DNA from: an uncultured Bacteroidota bacterium
GTDB lineage: Bacteria > Bacteroidota > Bacteroidia > Flavobacteriales > Flavobacteriaceae
DNA: 52,710 bases
Assembly (NCBI GenBank): GCA_902598305.1
Contig: CACKBL010000012.1
Location: 1-52,710 of the forward strand
Reading direction: 5' to 3'
Part shown: in pieces, positions 9,428 through 19,486 of the stretch
Layout: each line of letters opens with the position of its first letter
Position numbering within the stretch: the stretch's first letter is position 1
Position numbers and translations under genes: made by a program
The notes under the pieces: model-generated
Seen by the model: only the letters and a program-made list of their open reading frames with translations
The model's database searches: none
Told to the model about the DNA's origin: nothing

Positions 9428-10513
9428 ATGAAATTCCCCCTTTTTTTAATTATAACTAGTTGTTCAATAATATTCAATATATTTTCAGGATGTTCAAATA
9501 ATCAAACAAAATATAAAAACCAAACTGAAAAAAAGAAAACTAAAATTGTCTCAAAAGTTAAATCAAAGAAAGATTCCTTGCTAGTAAGAGGAATGGTTCT
9601 CATTCCATCAGGTACTTTTAATATGGGTGCGGATAATAACCAGGGGTTTGAAGATGAATACCCTAAGCATAGGGTAAAAATTAATTCATTTTGGATTGAT
9701 GAAACTGAAGTAACCAATGCTCAATTCAAAAAATTTGTTGATGAAACAGGTTATGTAACTACAGCAGAAAAAACAATTGATTGGGATGAAATGAAGAAGG
9801 ATTTACCCCCAAATACTCCTAAACCCCACGATAGTCTTTTGTCTCCATCATCACTATGTTTTAATTATACGTCTTCACCTGTCAGGTTAGACAACTACTC
9901 TCAGTGGTGGAAATTATCAAAAGGTGCTAATTGGAAAAAACCTTGGGGCCCTGGAAGTTCAATTGAGGGTAAAGATAATTACCCTGTTGTACACGTTAGT
10001 TGGATTGATGCACAAGCTTATTGTAAATGGGCTGGGAAGAGGCTCCCCACTGAAGCAGAATGGGAATATGCCTCAAGAGGAGGTGTTGAAAACTCACTAT
10101 TTTCATGGGGGGACGATCCATATATTCCCTCTTATGCAAATACTTGGGATGGTACGTTTCCTTTCAAAAATACAATGGAGGATAAATTTGAATTTTTGGC
10201 TCCCGTTAGAAGTTATCCTCCAAATAAATTCGGATTATACGATATATCTGGAAATGTATGGGAATGGTGTTATGACTGGTATACTTTTGATTATTACAAA
10301 CTCCTCGAATATGAAGTTACGGACAATCCTATTGGACCATCTACAAGTTATGACCCAAATGAGCCCTACCTACCAAAAAAAATAATGCGTGGGGGGAGTT
10401 TTTTGTGTAATAAATCTTATTGTACAGGCTATAGAAATTCAATGAGAATGAAATCATCTCCCGACACAAGTTCTATTCATGCCGGTTTTAGAACGGTTGT
10501 TGATGCAATGTAA
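9428..10513 (+). CDS. Formylglycine-generating enzyme (sulfatase-modifying factor), exported lipoprotein
   Basis: 361 aa. The FGE/SUMF1 fold runs from GMVLIPSGTFNMGADN (about residue 55) through RLPTEAEWEYASRGG and GNVWEWCYDWY to RGGSFLCNKSYCTGYR. Cys327 and Cys332 match the two active-site, copper-binding cysteines of true FGE, and the following SPDTSS...GFR block also matches. This is therefore probably an active oxygen-dependent maturase rather than a generic SUMF1-domain protein. The N-terminus is a lipoprotein signal (FNIFSGC, Cys22), which places it beyond the inner membrane with the exported sulfatases. It follows sulfatase 7987 by 16 nt, and its stop faces the converging operon with only 5 bp between. 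Confidence 0.9.
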   Translation: MKFPLFLIITSCSIIFNIFSGCSNNQTKYKNQTEKKKTKIVSKVKSKKDSLLVRGMVLIPSGTFNMGADNNQGFEDEYPKHRVKINSFWIDETEVTNAQFKKFVDETGYVTTAEKTIDWDEMKKDLPPNTPKPHDSLLSPSSLCFNYTSSPVRLDNYSQWWKLSKGANWKKPWGPGSSIEGKDNYPVVHVSWIDAQAYCKWAGKRLPTEAEWEYASRGGVENSLFSWGDDPYIPSYANTWDGTFPFKNTMEDKFEFLAPVRSYPPNKFGLYDISGNVWEWCYDWYTFDYYKLLEYEVTDNPIGPSTSYDPNEPYLPKKIMRGGSFLCNKSYCTGYRNSMRMKSSPDTSSIHAGFRTVVDAM

Positions 10514-10518
10514 AATAC

Positions 10519-11940
10519 CTATTTATAAAAATTTCTTATACGTCTTTCATATTCAGGGCGTAAAATAAATTCCTTTAAATAAATTTTATAATTTTCATCA
10601 CCCATCCAAAAATGTGTTTTAGGTTGACTCAAGACCTTTCCCTCGGGATAGTCTTTACCTTTAAGACTAGCATCTACAGAATTATTCCATACCAAATACT
10701 CTTTTTTCATTACTTCGAAAATGTCCGGATGAGTTTTTGAAATATCGATAGATTCCTTTGGATCATTTTTTAAATCGTATAATCCAAATTTTTCACTTTT
10801 TATACTATGCGCTACAAACTTGATATTATTGTCAATTAAGGCCCCTTTGTCTTCAAGACGAAATGGTATTTTATTTTCTCTTTTTTTAATTTTAGAACTA
10901 AAAACAGGGACAATACTAACACCATCAATAGGTTTAAGCATTTCAGATTCGGGTAATCCAACAATTTCTGCAATCGTTGGGAAAATATCCATTGTAGAAG
11001 CCGGGTAATTGGTTTTTTTGGGTTTAATCATTGAAGGCCACTCAATAATACTTGGTACCCTTAGGCCCCCTTCCCACATTGAACTTTTAAAACCTTTCAA
11101 GTCTCCAACTGTGGACGGAGAAATTCCACTGTCCAAACCTCCATTATCACTACAAAACCATAGTAATGTATTTTCAGATATACCCAAATCTCTAATTCTC
11201 TTTCTTAAAACACCAATACTTCTATCAAAGGCAACTAGTTCTCCATAGTGATTTTGACTCTCTTCATCTAAACTTTTGAATTGTTTTTTATCTTCTTCAG
11301 AGGCTAAAAATGGATCATGCGGGGAGCCATCCCAAATTATGATGAAAAACGGCGATTCAGATGAATGAATTTTTTCAATAAACTTTAAAGACTCGTTTAC
11401 TATTATATCAGATGAGGTGCCTTTAAAATCAATAAATTCTCCCATTTGACTCATCAAAGGATTTAAATCAAAAAAATTTGTTGTTGATATCCAAAAATCA
11501 AATCCAAAACTTTCAGGACTATGGTCGTCATCTTTTAAAATAGGAACACCAGGACCTTTTAAACCATTTAAATGCCATTTCCCAAAATGTGCTGTTTTAT
11601 AACCTTTCTTCTTTAAAGCCTGCGCTAGAGTCTTTTCTTGCAATCGAAGAGCATATCCATGAGAAAAAACACCTGTTCTATCATTAGACCTTCCAGTCAA
11701 AACAGTTGCCCTTGTAGGTGAACATAGAGGTGAACCTGCATAAAAACGGTCAAGGCGTAGACCATTTGTAGCCATAGAATCTAAATTTGGAGTTTTTAAA
11801 ATGGGATGATTATAATAACCTGTTTGTCCCCAGCCTTGGTCATCGGTCATAATCAAAATAATATTAGGCTTTTTCCTAAATGATTTATCATTACACGCTA
11901 AATTGAAAAAAATTATAAAAACTAATGAAAAGTATTTCAT
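10519..11940 (-). CDS. Sulfatase (S1 family), lipoprotein
   Basis: 473 aa. Lipobox NLAC (Cys16). LIMTDDQGWGQTGY carries the first metal aspartates, and catalytic Cys73 sits in PLCSPTRATVLTGR. AHFGKWHLNG and FCSDNGGLDSG follow. It is the last gene of the long minus-strand sulfatase operon, 16 nt after 11957-13477, and no terminator is visible before the converging FGE gene. Substrate specificity cannot be read from the sequence; the SPTRAT active site is common in arylsulfatase-A-like S1 enzymes. Confidence 0.92.
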   Translation of the reverse strand: MKYFSLVFIIFFNLACNDKSFRKKPNIILIMTDDQGWGQTGYYNHPILKTPNLDSMATNGLRLDRFYAGSPLCSPTRATVLTGRSNDRTGVFSHGYALRLQEKTLAQALKKKGYKTAHFGKWHLNGLKGPGVPILKDDDHSPESFGFDFWISTTNFFDLNPLMSQMGEFIDFKGTSSDIIVNESLKFIEKIHSSESPFFIIIWDGSPHDPFLASEEDKKQFKSLDEESQNHYGELVAFDRSIGVLRKRIRDLGISENTLLWFCSDNGGLDSGISPSTVGDLKGFKSSMWEGGLRVPSIIEWPSMIKPKKTNYPASTMDIFPTIAEIVGLPESEMLKPIDGVSIVPVFSSKIKKRENKIPFRLEDKGALIDNNIKFVAHSIKSEKFGLYDLKNDPKESIDISKTHPDIFEVMKKEYLVWNNSVDASLKGKDYPEGKVLSQPKTHFWMGDENYKIYLKEFILRPEYERRIRNFYK

Positions 11941-11956
11941 TGAATGAGATAAAAAA

Positions 11957-13477
11957 TTAAAATTTGCTTTTAGGCTGAGAGTAAATAGGTTTTGGCTCTC
12001 CTGTTTCTTTAGGAATATTTTGTTGGCCTATTCCATCTGGTATTTTTCTTGCATCGGCAATCCGATCTCTTATTACTTTTTTTAAAGAATCTTTTAGTGT
12101 TCTGTAAGCCTCTTCATTTGCAAGGTTATTGAGTTCTGGTTTATCAAATTTATGATCATACAGTTCATAACCATGGACTCCGTTTTCCCCCCATTGAGTA
12201 AGTCTGTAACGGTTGGTTTTTATAGAATAACCCTGGACTATCTCATCTTTTGATCCTATTATTAATTCTGTGAGAGCACTTTTTCTGACCCTTTTTGAAG
12301 AGTCTTTTAAAAGTGATGCAAAACTTTTTCCAGAAACAAAAGACGGAGTTTTTTTGCCAGTTAAATCCATTAGAGTTGGATAAATATCAATCATTTCTAC
12401 TGGTGCATCCATTATTTTTTCATTTTTATTGATACCTGGACCGGAGACAATTAAAGGAATGCGCGTACCATTATCGAAAAGTGTTTTTTTCATCCAATGT
12501 CCATGTTCACCTAAGTGATATCCATGATCCGATGTAAAGACAACAATAGTATTTTTATCTAAGCCCGTTTCTTTCAATTTATCAAGCACTCTTCCAACTT
12601 GTGCATCTACAAAACTTGTTGTTGCATAATATGCTTTCTTTATCGTTTTGGCTAGGTCCTTATCCAAATCATGTTGCTCAATTTTTGATGGGGGCCTGAC
12701 GCTTCGAGCTGCAGGCTCTGGGATACTCATTAAATACTGATCTGAAATCTCAGGTATTTCCATATCATTTGAATCATACATATCATAATATTTTTTTGGA
12801 GCAACATATGGCGTGTGTGGTCTGTAAAGTCCAAATGCTAAAAAAAAGTTTTCTCGACTTTTAGCGAACTTATCTAAAAACTCAATGGTTTCATTTGCAC
12901 CAATTCCATCTGTTTGTTCTTCATCTGTACCTTCTGCAGAAAGCCAACTAAGTGTCCCTCCATAACGTTGTGGTTTAAGAGTATTAATCTTGTATTCTTC
13001 TAGTTTATCTCTTCCATATGGATTAACTGTTTGATCCCAAGTATAATTGTCATCATTTCCTGATGTTCCAATATGCCCTGGATTATGATAATGAAATATT
13101 TTACCTATCCTAACTGAGTGATATCTTTCTTCTCTATATTTTTGACCTATGGTAACAACCTCAGGGATAGCCTCTCTAATATTAATTCTTAATTGCTTGA
13201 CTTTAGTTTGATCAGGGTACAATCCAGTCATAAATGATGCTCTAGAGGGGCCGCACCAAGGATACTGAATATGAGCGTTTCCAAATAAGACGCCATTTCT
13301 TGCTAGCCGATCAATATTGGGAGTTTTAATTATTGGGTTACCATAAGCACCTATATCACAATTAAGGTCGTCTGCGATAATAAATAAAACATTCAAGTTT
13401 TGTTTTCTAGGCTCTGACTTCGAGCCCATCAAAACCAAGCTAACTGTTAACATTAATAAGTATCTAAAATATTTCAT
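11957..13477 (-). CDS. Iduronate-2-sulfatase-like sulfatase (S1 family)
   Basis: 506 aa. The N-terminal signal (MKYFRYLLMLTVSLVLMGS) lacks a clear lipobox. FIIADDLNCDIGAYGNP, then the catalytic Cys75 in WCGPSRASFMTGLYPDQT and TSDHGYHLGEHGHWMKKT are the hallmarks of the iduronate-2-sulfatase-like subgroup (2-O-sulfated uronic acids are the known substrates in animals; marine relatives act on other 2-O-sulfated sugars). It is 12 nt downstream of 13490-14992, clearly co-transcribed. Subgroup call is good, the actual sugar is not known. Confidence 0.92.
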   Translation of the reverse strand: MKYFRYLLMLTVSLVLMGSKSEPRKQNLNVLFIIADDLNCDIGAYGNPIIKTPNIDRLARNGVLFGNAHIQYPWCGPSRASFMTGLYPDQTKVKQLRINIREAIPEVVTIGQKYREERYHSVRIGKIFHYHNPGHIGTSGNDDNYTWDQTVNPYGRDKLEEYKINTLKPQRYGGTLSWLSAEGTDEEQTDGIGANETIEFLDKFAKSRENFFLAFGLYRPHTPYVAPKKYYDMYDSNDMEIPEISDQYLMSIPEPAARSVRPPSKIEQHDLDKDLAKTIKKAYYATTSFVDAQVGRVLDKLKETGLDKNTIVVFTSDHGYHLGEHGHWMKKTLFDNGTRIPLIVSGPGINKNEKIMDAPVEMIDIYPTLMDLTGKKTPSFVSGKSFASLLKDSSKRVRKSALTELIIGSKDEIVQGYSIKTNRYRLTQWGENGVHGYELYDHKFDKPELNNLANEEAYRTLKDSLKKVIRDRIADARKIPDGIGQQNIPKETGEPKPIYSQPKSKF

Positions 13478-13489
13478 AATTATATGTTC

Positions 13490-14992
13490 TTAAAAAGGAC
13501 CTTTGTTATTTATTTTTGTTGCGTTATTTGAGGCACCAGGAAATTCCCCTCTGATTCCGTGAAATTCTGTTTTTAGAGATTCTATAGATTTACTTAAACT
13601 GTTTCTTGCTTCAATCGAACCAGGGGTTCTTTTATACCAATGTTTAGTTATTGACTTAGGCTCAGAGTCTCCAGTCTCTTCTTTCCATTGATTTAGAACA
13701 TTCCTAAGATTATTTATTTCATTTTGAAAATCTCTATCTAGCACCAAATTTTTTCTCTGAAATAAATCATTTTGCATATCATAGAATTCTTCTTTTGACC
13801 TTGGAGATATAAAAATTTCACCTTGAATTTCATTTATTTCTCCAGTTTTATTTTTCTCAAATAAACTAGCAAATGAAAGGCTATTGAGTGCATCCAGTGG
13901 CCCTAATTGGGCATACTGATTTCGATTATTTTCGATATACATAAAATCTTTATTTCTCACCATCCGCTGGTGTGACTCATAATCATGCCAGTTGTGTTCA
14001 GCAAACACGAAATTTCTAAATGGAGCATCCGGGGATTGTAGTAAATTTTTAAAACTTTTACCTTGATAATTTTCTCCGATTTCAATACCAGCAAATTCTA
14101 AAATAGTAGGTGCAATGTCTATTACGCTAACCAAACTTTTAGTTACACCGGATACATTTCCATTTTTATATAATAAGATAAATGGCGTTTTTACTCCTTG
14201 ATCATTTAGTCTTGTCTTACTGTGTGGAAATGGTCTGCCATTGTCTGCCATAATTATTATAAAAGTATTATCGTAAATTTTTTCCTTTTTAAGGGTTTCG
14301 ACCACACTGCCTATAGAATAGTCAAACCTCTTAATTTCGTCATAATAATTAGCTAAATCCAATCTTGTTGGTTGATCATCTATGAGATAATCAGGTGGGG
14401 ATATTTCGTCAACTGGGTGGGTACCAGAAAATTTATTTTCACCCCAATCTCTGTGCGCATCGTGAGCTGCATACCATAAAAAAAATGGTTGATCTTTGGG
14501 TCTGTTTTCAATGGTATTAACCCATTGTTTTTCGCCTCCCAAACCAGTAATTTTCCTGTCCTCATGAATTAAATCAAAGCCTCTTCTAACATATTCACCC
14601 ATATGGAATTTACCAGATGATACTGTGTAATACCCATTATTTTTCAATTCTTCTGCAGCGCTAATCATTTCCAGTGGAGGTTCTGTGTGTAACTCTGGAG
14701 CCCCAGTATTATGTGGATATCTTCCAGTTATTATAGAATTTCTACTTGGACTACAAGAGCTTGTAGTTAAATACATATTTTTAAAAAGCATTCCCTCTGT
14801 AGAAAGTTTGTCAATATTAGGAGTTTTTACTTGTCTATTACCATAACACCCAAAATCATCCCAACTTATATCATCGGCAATAAATATTATAAAATTTGGT
14901 CTTTCTTTTTTCTCCTTAGAAGTAGGAGTACACGAGATAAACGTGAAAATTATTAAGGGAAAAGACATTAAATAAATCTTTAGTTTTTTCAT
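13490..14992 (-). CDS. Sulfatase (S1 family), N-sulfoglucosamine-sulfohydrolase-like, lipoprotein
   Basis: 500 aa. Lipobox TFISC (Cys21). FIADDISWDDFGCYG, catalytic Cys80 in SSCSPSRNSIITGRYPH, SSGKFHMGEY, and MADNGRPFPHSK as the second metal motif. The SSCSPSR plus NADNGRPF-type pattern resembles the heparan N-sulfatase/sulfamidase-like subgroup. That resemblance is by motif only and does not prove N-sulfatase activity. It lies in the middle of the sulfatase operon (41 nt after the upstream gene, 12 nt before the next). Confidence 0.92.
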   Translation of the reverse strand: MKKLKIYLMSFPLIIFTFISCTPTSKEKKERPNFIIFIADDISWDDFGCYGNRQVKTPNIDKLSTEGMLFKNMYLTTSSCSPSRNSIITGRYPHNTGAPELHTEPPLEMISAAEELKNNGYYTVSSGKFHMGEYVRRGFDLIHEDRKITGLGGEKQWVNTIENRPKDQPFFLWYAAHDAHRDWGENKFSGTHPVDEISPPDYLIDDQPTRLDLANYYDEIKRFDYSIGSVVETLKKEKIYDNTFIIIMADNGRPFPHSKTRLNDQGVKTPFILLYKNGNVSGVTKSLVSVIDIAPTILEFAGIEIGENYQGKSFKNLLQSPDAPFRNFVFAEHNWHDYESHQRMVRNKDFMYIENNRNQYAQLGPLDALNSLSFASLFEKNKTGEINEIQGEIFISPRSKEEFYDMQNDLFQRKNLVLDRDFQNEINNLRNVLNQWKEETGDSEPKSITKHWYKRTPGSIEARNSLSKSIESLKTEFHGIRGEFPGASNNATKINNKGPF

Positions 14993-15033
14993 TTTAATTC
15001 AAAATTTGATTAACATAAATTTTAGTTGTTTAA

Positions 15034-16560
15034 TTAGTCTAAAATGGGGATATTGAACTTTTCAAGTGTAGCTTTGGTATGGGCCTTCTGCATTAGGTTT
15101 TCTAATTTGTCTACAATTTCAGGATAATCTTCAGACAAATCATTCATTTCTTTAGGGTCATCTTCCAAATTAAATAACTGGAGTTTGGATTTACCATTTA
15201 GTAAATTTTTCTTTATACCTTTCCAATTCTCCTTTCTGATTGCCTGTTGACCTTTATATTGTTTCTCAGGGAATTCCCAATATAAGTAATTGTGTTTTAT
15301 TTGTTTTTCCCCAACCAATGTTGGTAAATAACTAATCCCATCTGTCGGATAAGGTAAAGGACTACCTACAATATCTGCCATTGTAGCAAAAAAGTCATAA
15401 AAAACACTTGGATGATCAGACTTGGACCCAGCCTTAATTTTTCTGGGCCAACTAGCAATAGTAGGGACTCTTAATCCTCCCTCGTTTACACTCCCTTTAA
15501 CCGTCTTTTTAGAATTGACAAAAATACCAGCACTATTGAAAAATTCAATATCTACCTGTTTCACATGGGTAGGGCCATTATCACTTGTGAAAATAACAAG
15601 GGTATTTTCGTATTTACCTATTTCTTTTAGTTTTGCTATTAGTTCTCCAACCTGCTCATCTAGATAAGAAATCATAGCCGCATATGTCGCTTTTGGATAC
15701 TGATTTGGATAATAACCTTTGTCTCCCAGATAAGGCTCTTCCTCTCCAATTTTTTTTCTGTAGTAATTAACCCATTTTTCGGGTGCTTGAAGTGGAAGGT
15801 GAGGAAGAGGGCTTGCGTAGTAAAGAAAAAATGAATTCTCTTTATTTCTTTCTATAAATTTTAATGATTCCTCATGCATTAAACTAGGGGCATAATCAAC
15901 TTGATTATAATTATTATAGCTTTTAGAATTATTTGGATTCGCGTCACTACTTAAAGGTCCTTTGTCTACTATTTTATTGTTTAGTATATGTCTATCTGTG
16001 TTTCTCCACAAATGCGATGGATACAAAGTGTGGGCTTGTCTTTGACAATTATATCCATAGAAAAAATCAAAACCTTTCAAGGTTGGAATACTATTCGTAT
16101 TGGGAGCACCAAGTCCCCATTTGCCAACCATACCGGTTTTATAACCATTGGACTTCAAATAACTCGCAACGGTTTGAATTGTATCAGGGAGTGGTCGTTG
16201 TCCCTCTAATGAAGGGTCTTTGAACATAGCTTCAAAACTCCATACATCTCCCCTTTCCCTCCATTCATCATTTCCTCTTACAGGATTTTTACCTGTGTGG
16301 AGTCCAGTCATTAATACAGCACGCGCTGGAGCACATACTGGAGCTCCACTGTAGTGATTGGTTAAAATCATCCCGTTTGATGCAAGCTTATCTATATTAG
16401 GGGTTTCAATAATTTTTTGTCCAAAAACTCCAACTTCCCCGTATCCAAGATCATCCGCCATTATATATATAATATTGGGCAAATTATTTGAATTCGTATT
16501 CTCACCGCATGAGAAAAGCCACAAAAAGGATATAGATACTAAAATTAATTTTCTTTTCAT
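15034..16560 (-). CDS. Arylsulfatase (S1 family), lipoprotein
   Basis: 508 aa. Lipobox LFSC (Cys18). IMADDLGYGEVGVFG, catalytic Cys76 in PVCAPARAVLMTGLHTG, MVGKWGLG, SDNGPTHVKQ. The insertion region (ASYLKSNGYKT...FFYGYNCQRQAHTLYP) resembles large arylsulfatases common in marine Bacteroidota and Planctomycetes. The ATG overlaps the stop codon of the upstream sulfatase gene (TAATG, one shared base), so translation is probably coupled. Sulfated sugar unknown. Confidence 0.93.
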   Translation of the reverse strand: MKRKLILVSISFLWLFSCGENTNSNNLPNIIYIMADDLGYGEVGVFGQKIIETPNIDKLASNGMILTNHYSGAPVCAPARAVLMTGLHTGKNPVRGNDEWRERGDVWSFEAMFKDPSLEGQRPLPDTIQTVASYLKSNGYKTGMVGKWGLGAPNTNSIPTLKGFDFFYGYNCQRQAHTLYPSHLWRNTDRHILNNKIVDKGPLSSDANPNNSKSYNNYNQVDYAPSLMHEESLKFIERNKENSFFLYYASPLPHLPLQAPEKWVNYYRKKIGEEEPYLGDKGYYPNQYPKATYAAMISYLDEQVGELIAKLKEIGKYENTLVIFTSDNGPTHVKQVDIEFFNSAGIFVNSKKTVKGSVNEGGLRVPTIASWPRKIKAGSKSDHPSVFYDFFATMADIVGSPLPYPTDGISYLPTLVGEKQIKHNYLYWEFPEKQYKGQQAIRKENWKGIKKNLLNGKSKLQLFNLEDDPKEMNDLSEDYPEIVDKLENLMQKAHTKATLEKFNIPILD

Positions 16561-18050
16561 TAATAAAACTTTGATAAATTCAAGTTGGAAGATATTCTTT
16601 TTTTAATCTTTTTGTTTTCAATTAAATTTAACAAACTGTCAACAAATATTGGATCATAATCTGAATTGATTTTATTGGGAATAGGAGCATTATTTAATTT
16701 TCTCCATTTATTTAATTCTTCAAATAACTCATTTGTTTTCTCTTTGTTTTCTTTGCTAAGGTTTTTGGACTCAGATACATCTTCTTTTAAATTATATAAC
16801 TCTATGGAATTGTTTTCAAAATAGTGGTGTAGTTTCCAGTCATTCTTTATAATCACAGACCCCGGTTTAGTTCTAAAAAGAGGGTCTGTACCGTTGTCTT
16901 TATAGACATCATATGGTTCGAGGTAAATTGGAAAATGAAAAAAAAGTGACCTCTCTTGGAGCTTCTTGTCATTAAAAACAGGGCTGAGGTCTACACCTTC
17001 CAATTCTAACCGTTCTTTGTAGCCCACAATATTTTTAATAGTTGGGAAAAAGTCAATATTTGATACTCTTTCGTAGGATTTGGTATTGGCTGTAATTTTT
17101 TTATCCCAAGAAAAAATCAATGGAACTTTTATGCCACCCTCATAATATGAACCTTTACCAGCTCTTAATGGGAATTGATTTGAAATAGAACGTATTCCGC
17201 CATTATCCGATGTAAAGATTATAAGTGTTTTTTCAATTAGGTTAAGCTCTTGGATTTTATCTAATATCTTTCCAACATTTTCGTCTAAGGACTGAATCAT
17301 TCCAGCAAAATCTGCTCTGTTGTGATAATTATCTGCCTTGATTTTTTGGTATTTTTTTTCATATTCTAGTTTTGGTTCAATGGGAGTGTGAACCGAATAG
17401 AAAGGCACGTAGGCAAAAAATGTTTTATTTTGATTTTCATCAATAAAATTTACAACTTCGTTTCCAATACGATCTGTCAAATATTCTCCTTTTGGACCAT
17501 CTTCTATTTTTGGGTTGTTGTAAGGTGAGGTATATCCACCTTTACCTGGGCCCCCATTTTCGCATCCCCCAAAGTTTACATCAAAACCATTTTGTTCAGG
17601 ATAATGACCCTCTTTTCCCAAATGCCATTTCCCGAAATGACCATTTGTATAACCCAAATTTTTAAGCATCTCAGGGATTAAAAAGAAATCTTGCCCTATT
17701 TCTTCCTTGTTTTCAATTGGAATAAGTTTTCTTGTTTTTTTATTTCCTCTCTCTGAATCTCCAACTGTAAAAATTCCATGTTCGGTTGTATATTTTCCTG
17801 AAAGCATTGAAGCTCTACTTGGCGAACAATTTGTAGCTGAAGCATAGGCGTTATAAAAAGTGATTCCGCTTTTTGCAAGTCTATCAATATTTGGTGTTTG
17901 ATAATAATTAGAACCCATAAATGACAAATCCGTCCAACCAAGATCATCTGCCACGATAAGAACTATATTAGGGTTTTTATTATTTATTGTCTTATTACAT
18001 GAAAAACATATAACTATTAATATTAAGATTTTAATTTTTGATAAATTCAT
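16560..18050 (-). CDS. Sulfatase (S1 family), lipoprotein
   Basis: 496 aa. Lipobox CFSC (Cys18). LIVADDLGWTDLSFMGS, catalytic Cys75 in TNCSPSRASMLSG, FGKWHLGKEGHYP, FTSDNGGIRS. A glycine-rich stretch (GGCENGGPGKGGY) follows the GKWHLG motif, as in many polysaccharide-active S1 enzymes. The C-terminus has the usual LYNLKEDVSESKNLSKE block. It starts 11 nt after 18062-19390 and its stop overlaps the next start, so it is part of one operon. Confidence 0.92.
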   Translation of the reverse strand: MNLSKIKILILIVICFSCNKTINNKNPNIVLIVADDLGWTDLSFMGSNYYQTPNIDRLAKSGITFYNAYASATNCSPSRASMLSGKYTTEHGIFTVGDSERGNKKTRKLIPIENKEEIGQDFFLIPEMLKNLGYTNGHFGKWHLGKEGHYPEQNGFDVNFGGCENGGPGKGGYTSPYNNPKIEDGPKGEYLTDRIGNEVVNFIDENQNKTFFAYVPFYSVHTPIEPKLEYEKKYQKIKADNYHNRADFAGMIQSLDENVGKILDKIQELNLIEKTLIIFTSDNGGIRSISNQFPLRAGKGSYYEGGIKVPLIFSWDKKITANTKSYERVSNIDFFPTIKNIVGYKERLELEGVDLSPVFNDKKLQERSLFFHFPIYLEPYDVYKDNGTDPLFRTKPGSVIIKNDWKLHHYFENNSIELYNLKEDVSESKNLSKENKEKTNELFEELNKWRKLNNAPIPNKINSDYDPIFVDSLLNLIENKKIKKRISSNLNLSKFY

Positions 18051-18061
18051 TAATGTTTCAT

Positions 18062-19390
18062 CTACTTAAGAGCAGGAAAAGTGGCGAGTTTTTTAGCTAG
18101 CTTTTCTTTTATTTTTTTCTCTTCCTCAGTTAGCATTTTGTCGTCTAATGGATTGTTCTCTAAAACGTCTTTTTCCATGTCATAAAACGCTCCATCTTTA
18201 TATAACTTATATCTATAATCTTGGGAAAACACATTTCTATGTTGGGATACATTTTTACTCCATCTTGGGTCATAATAAATGCTTACCATATCCCTTTTAG
18301 ATACATTTTCCCCTTTAAAAATATTTATCATGCTTTTCCCGTCACTATCGTTTGGAACATCTAATATATCTGAAAATGTTGCATAAAAATCGGTTAAATC
18401 GATTAATCCATTGTAGCTAAGAGGCTTTTTTATCATCGATGGCCAACTTGCCACCATCGGCACATGCACACCATGGGTAATAGTGTTGCCTTTACCACCT
18501 TGAATTTGACCGTCAACCGTTTTAGTAACCAATTTGACATTCGTTCCGTTATCCCCAACAAACATGATAAGAGTATTGTCATTTATTCCATTCGCCTTCA
18601 ACTCATTTACAATTTTACCTACAATCTTGTCCATGTATTCAACCATATCTATAAAAAAACGGTTATCCTTTTTATATCTTAAATCTGGAGAGGACCACTC
18701 TTCAGAGTCAGGAGTTGGAACAAAAGGGTCATGCACTAAGAGCATAGGATAATAAATAAAAAAAGGGTTTTCTTTATTTCTTTTAATAAACTCAATAGCA
18801 TAATTGGAAACAACATCTGGACCATAAGTATCTTTATCTCTGGGCAAAAACTTTCCATTTTGTTCAATAAGTGGATCTGCAAACCTTTCTCCTAAGTTTT
18901 TGGTTTTTGTAAGCTGCCACAGACAATATTCATCAAACCCAAATGCATATGGTCTGGTATTATCTTCTTTAACGTTTTGATCTACTTCTTTTACCTTTAA
19001 ACCATTTAATTGCCATTTACCAACAACAGCAGTTTTGTAACCATTTTCCTTAAATAAATGTGCGAATGTTTTTTCATTTATATTCAGATGGGTGAAATAA
19101 TCATAGTTCTTGTAGTTGTACTTCCCGGTCATTATTTTCACTCTTGAGGGAGTACAAAGTGGTTGTGAAATAGCATTAGTAAAATTTACGCCATTTGATG
19201 CTAATTCATCCAAAAAAGGAGTTTTGTAAGATAAACTTCCGTTGATACTCAAACCCTCAAAACCAATATCATCTGCTAAAATTAGAATAACATTAGGTTT
19301 CTTTTTTTGCTCTTTGTCTTTAATACAACCATGTAAGAAAATAAAGAGTGAAAACAATAAAATTGATAAGCAAGGAAATCGAATGTTCAT
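18062..19390 (-). CDS. Sulfatase (S1 family), lipoprotein
   Basis: 442 aa, the shortest of the nine sulfatases. Lipobox LHGC (Cys22). LILADDIGFEGLSINGS, catalytic Cys79 in QPLCTPSRVKIMTGKYN, VVGKWQLNG, FVGDNGTN. The GDNGT variant of the second metal motif and the KWQLNG block separate it from the other family members here. A 96-bp gap before it may hold an internal promoter, though none is clear. It is followed 11 nt later by the next sulfatase gene. Confidence 0.9.
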   Translation of the reverse strand: MNIRFPCLSILLFSLFIFLHGCIKDKEQKKKPNVILILADDIGFEGLSINGSLSYKTPFLDELASNGVNFTNAISQPLCTPSRVKIMTGKYNYKNYDYFTHLNINEKTFAHLFKENGYKTAVVGKWQLNGLKVKEVDQNVKEDNTRPYAFGFDEYCLWQLTKTKNLGERFADPLIEQNGKFLPRDKDTYGPDVVSNYAIEFIKRNKENPFFIYYPMLLVHDPFVPTPDSEEWSSPDLRYKKDNRFFIDMVEYMDKIVGKIVNELKANGINDNTLIMFVGDNGTNVKLVTKTVDGQIQGGKGNTITHGVHVPMVASWPSMIKKPLSYNGLIDLTDFYATFSDILDVPNDSDGKSMINIFKGENVSKRDMVSIYYDPRWSKNVSQHRNVFSQDYRYKLYKDGAFYDMEKDVLENNPLDDKMLTEEEKKIKEKLAKKLATFPALK

Positions 19391-19486
19391 TTTAATTGAA
19401 ACTACTCTTATATTACGAATAAACTGTCAAAAACCCTAAAATATATTAAATTTAAAGCCTCTTGAAAACCTTTCATTTCGTAAAGT

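Noticed and set aside
9924-10385. 153-codon reading frame on the plus strand
   Set aside because: It overlaps the FGE gene in another frame and has no recognisable domain; the FGE frame has all family motifs.
15933-16223. Plus-strand reading frames within the sulfatase at 15034-16560
   Set aside because: They are antisense shadows of a well-defined sulfatase frame.
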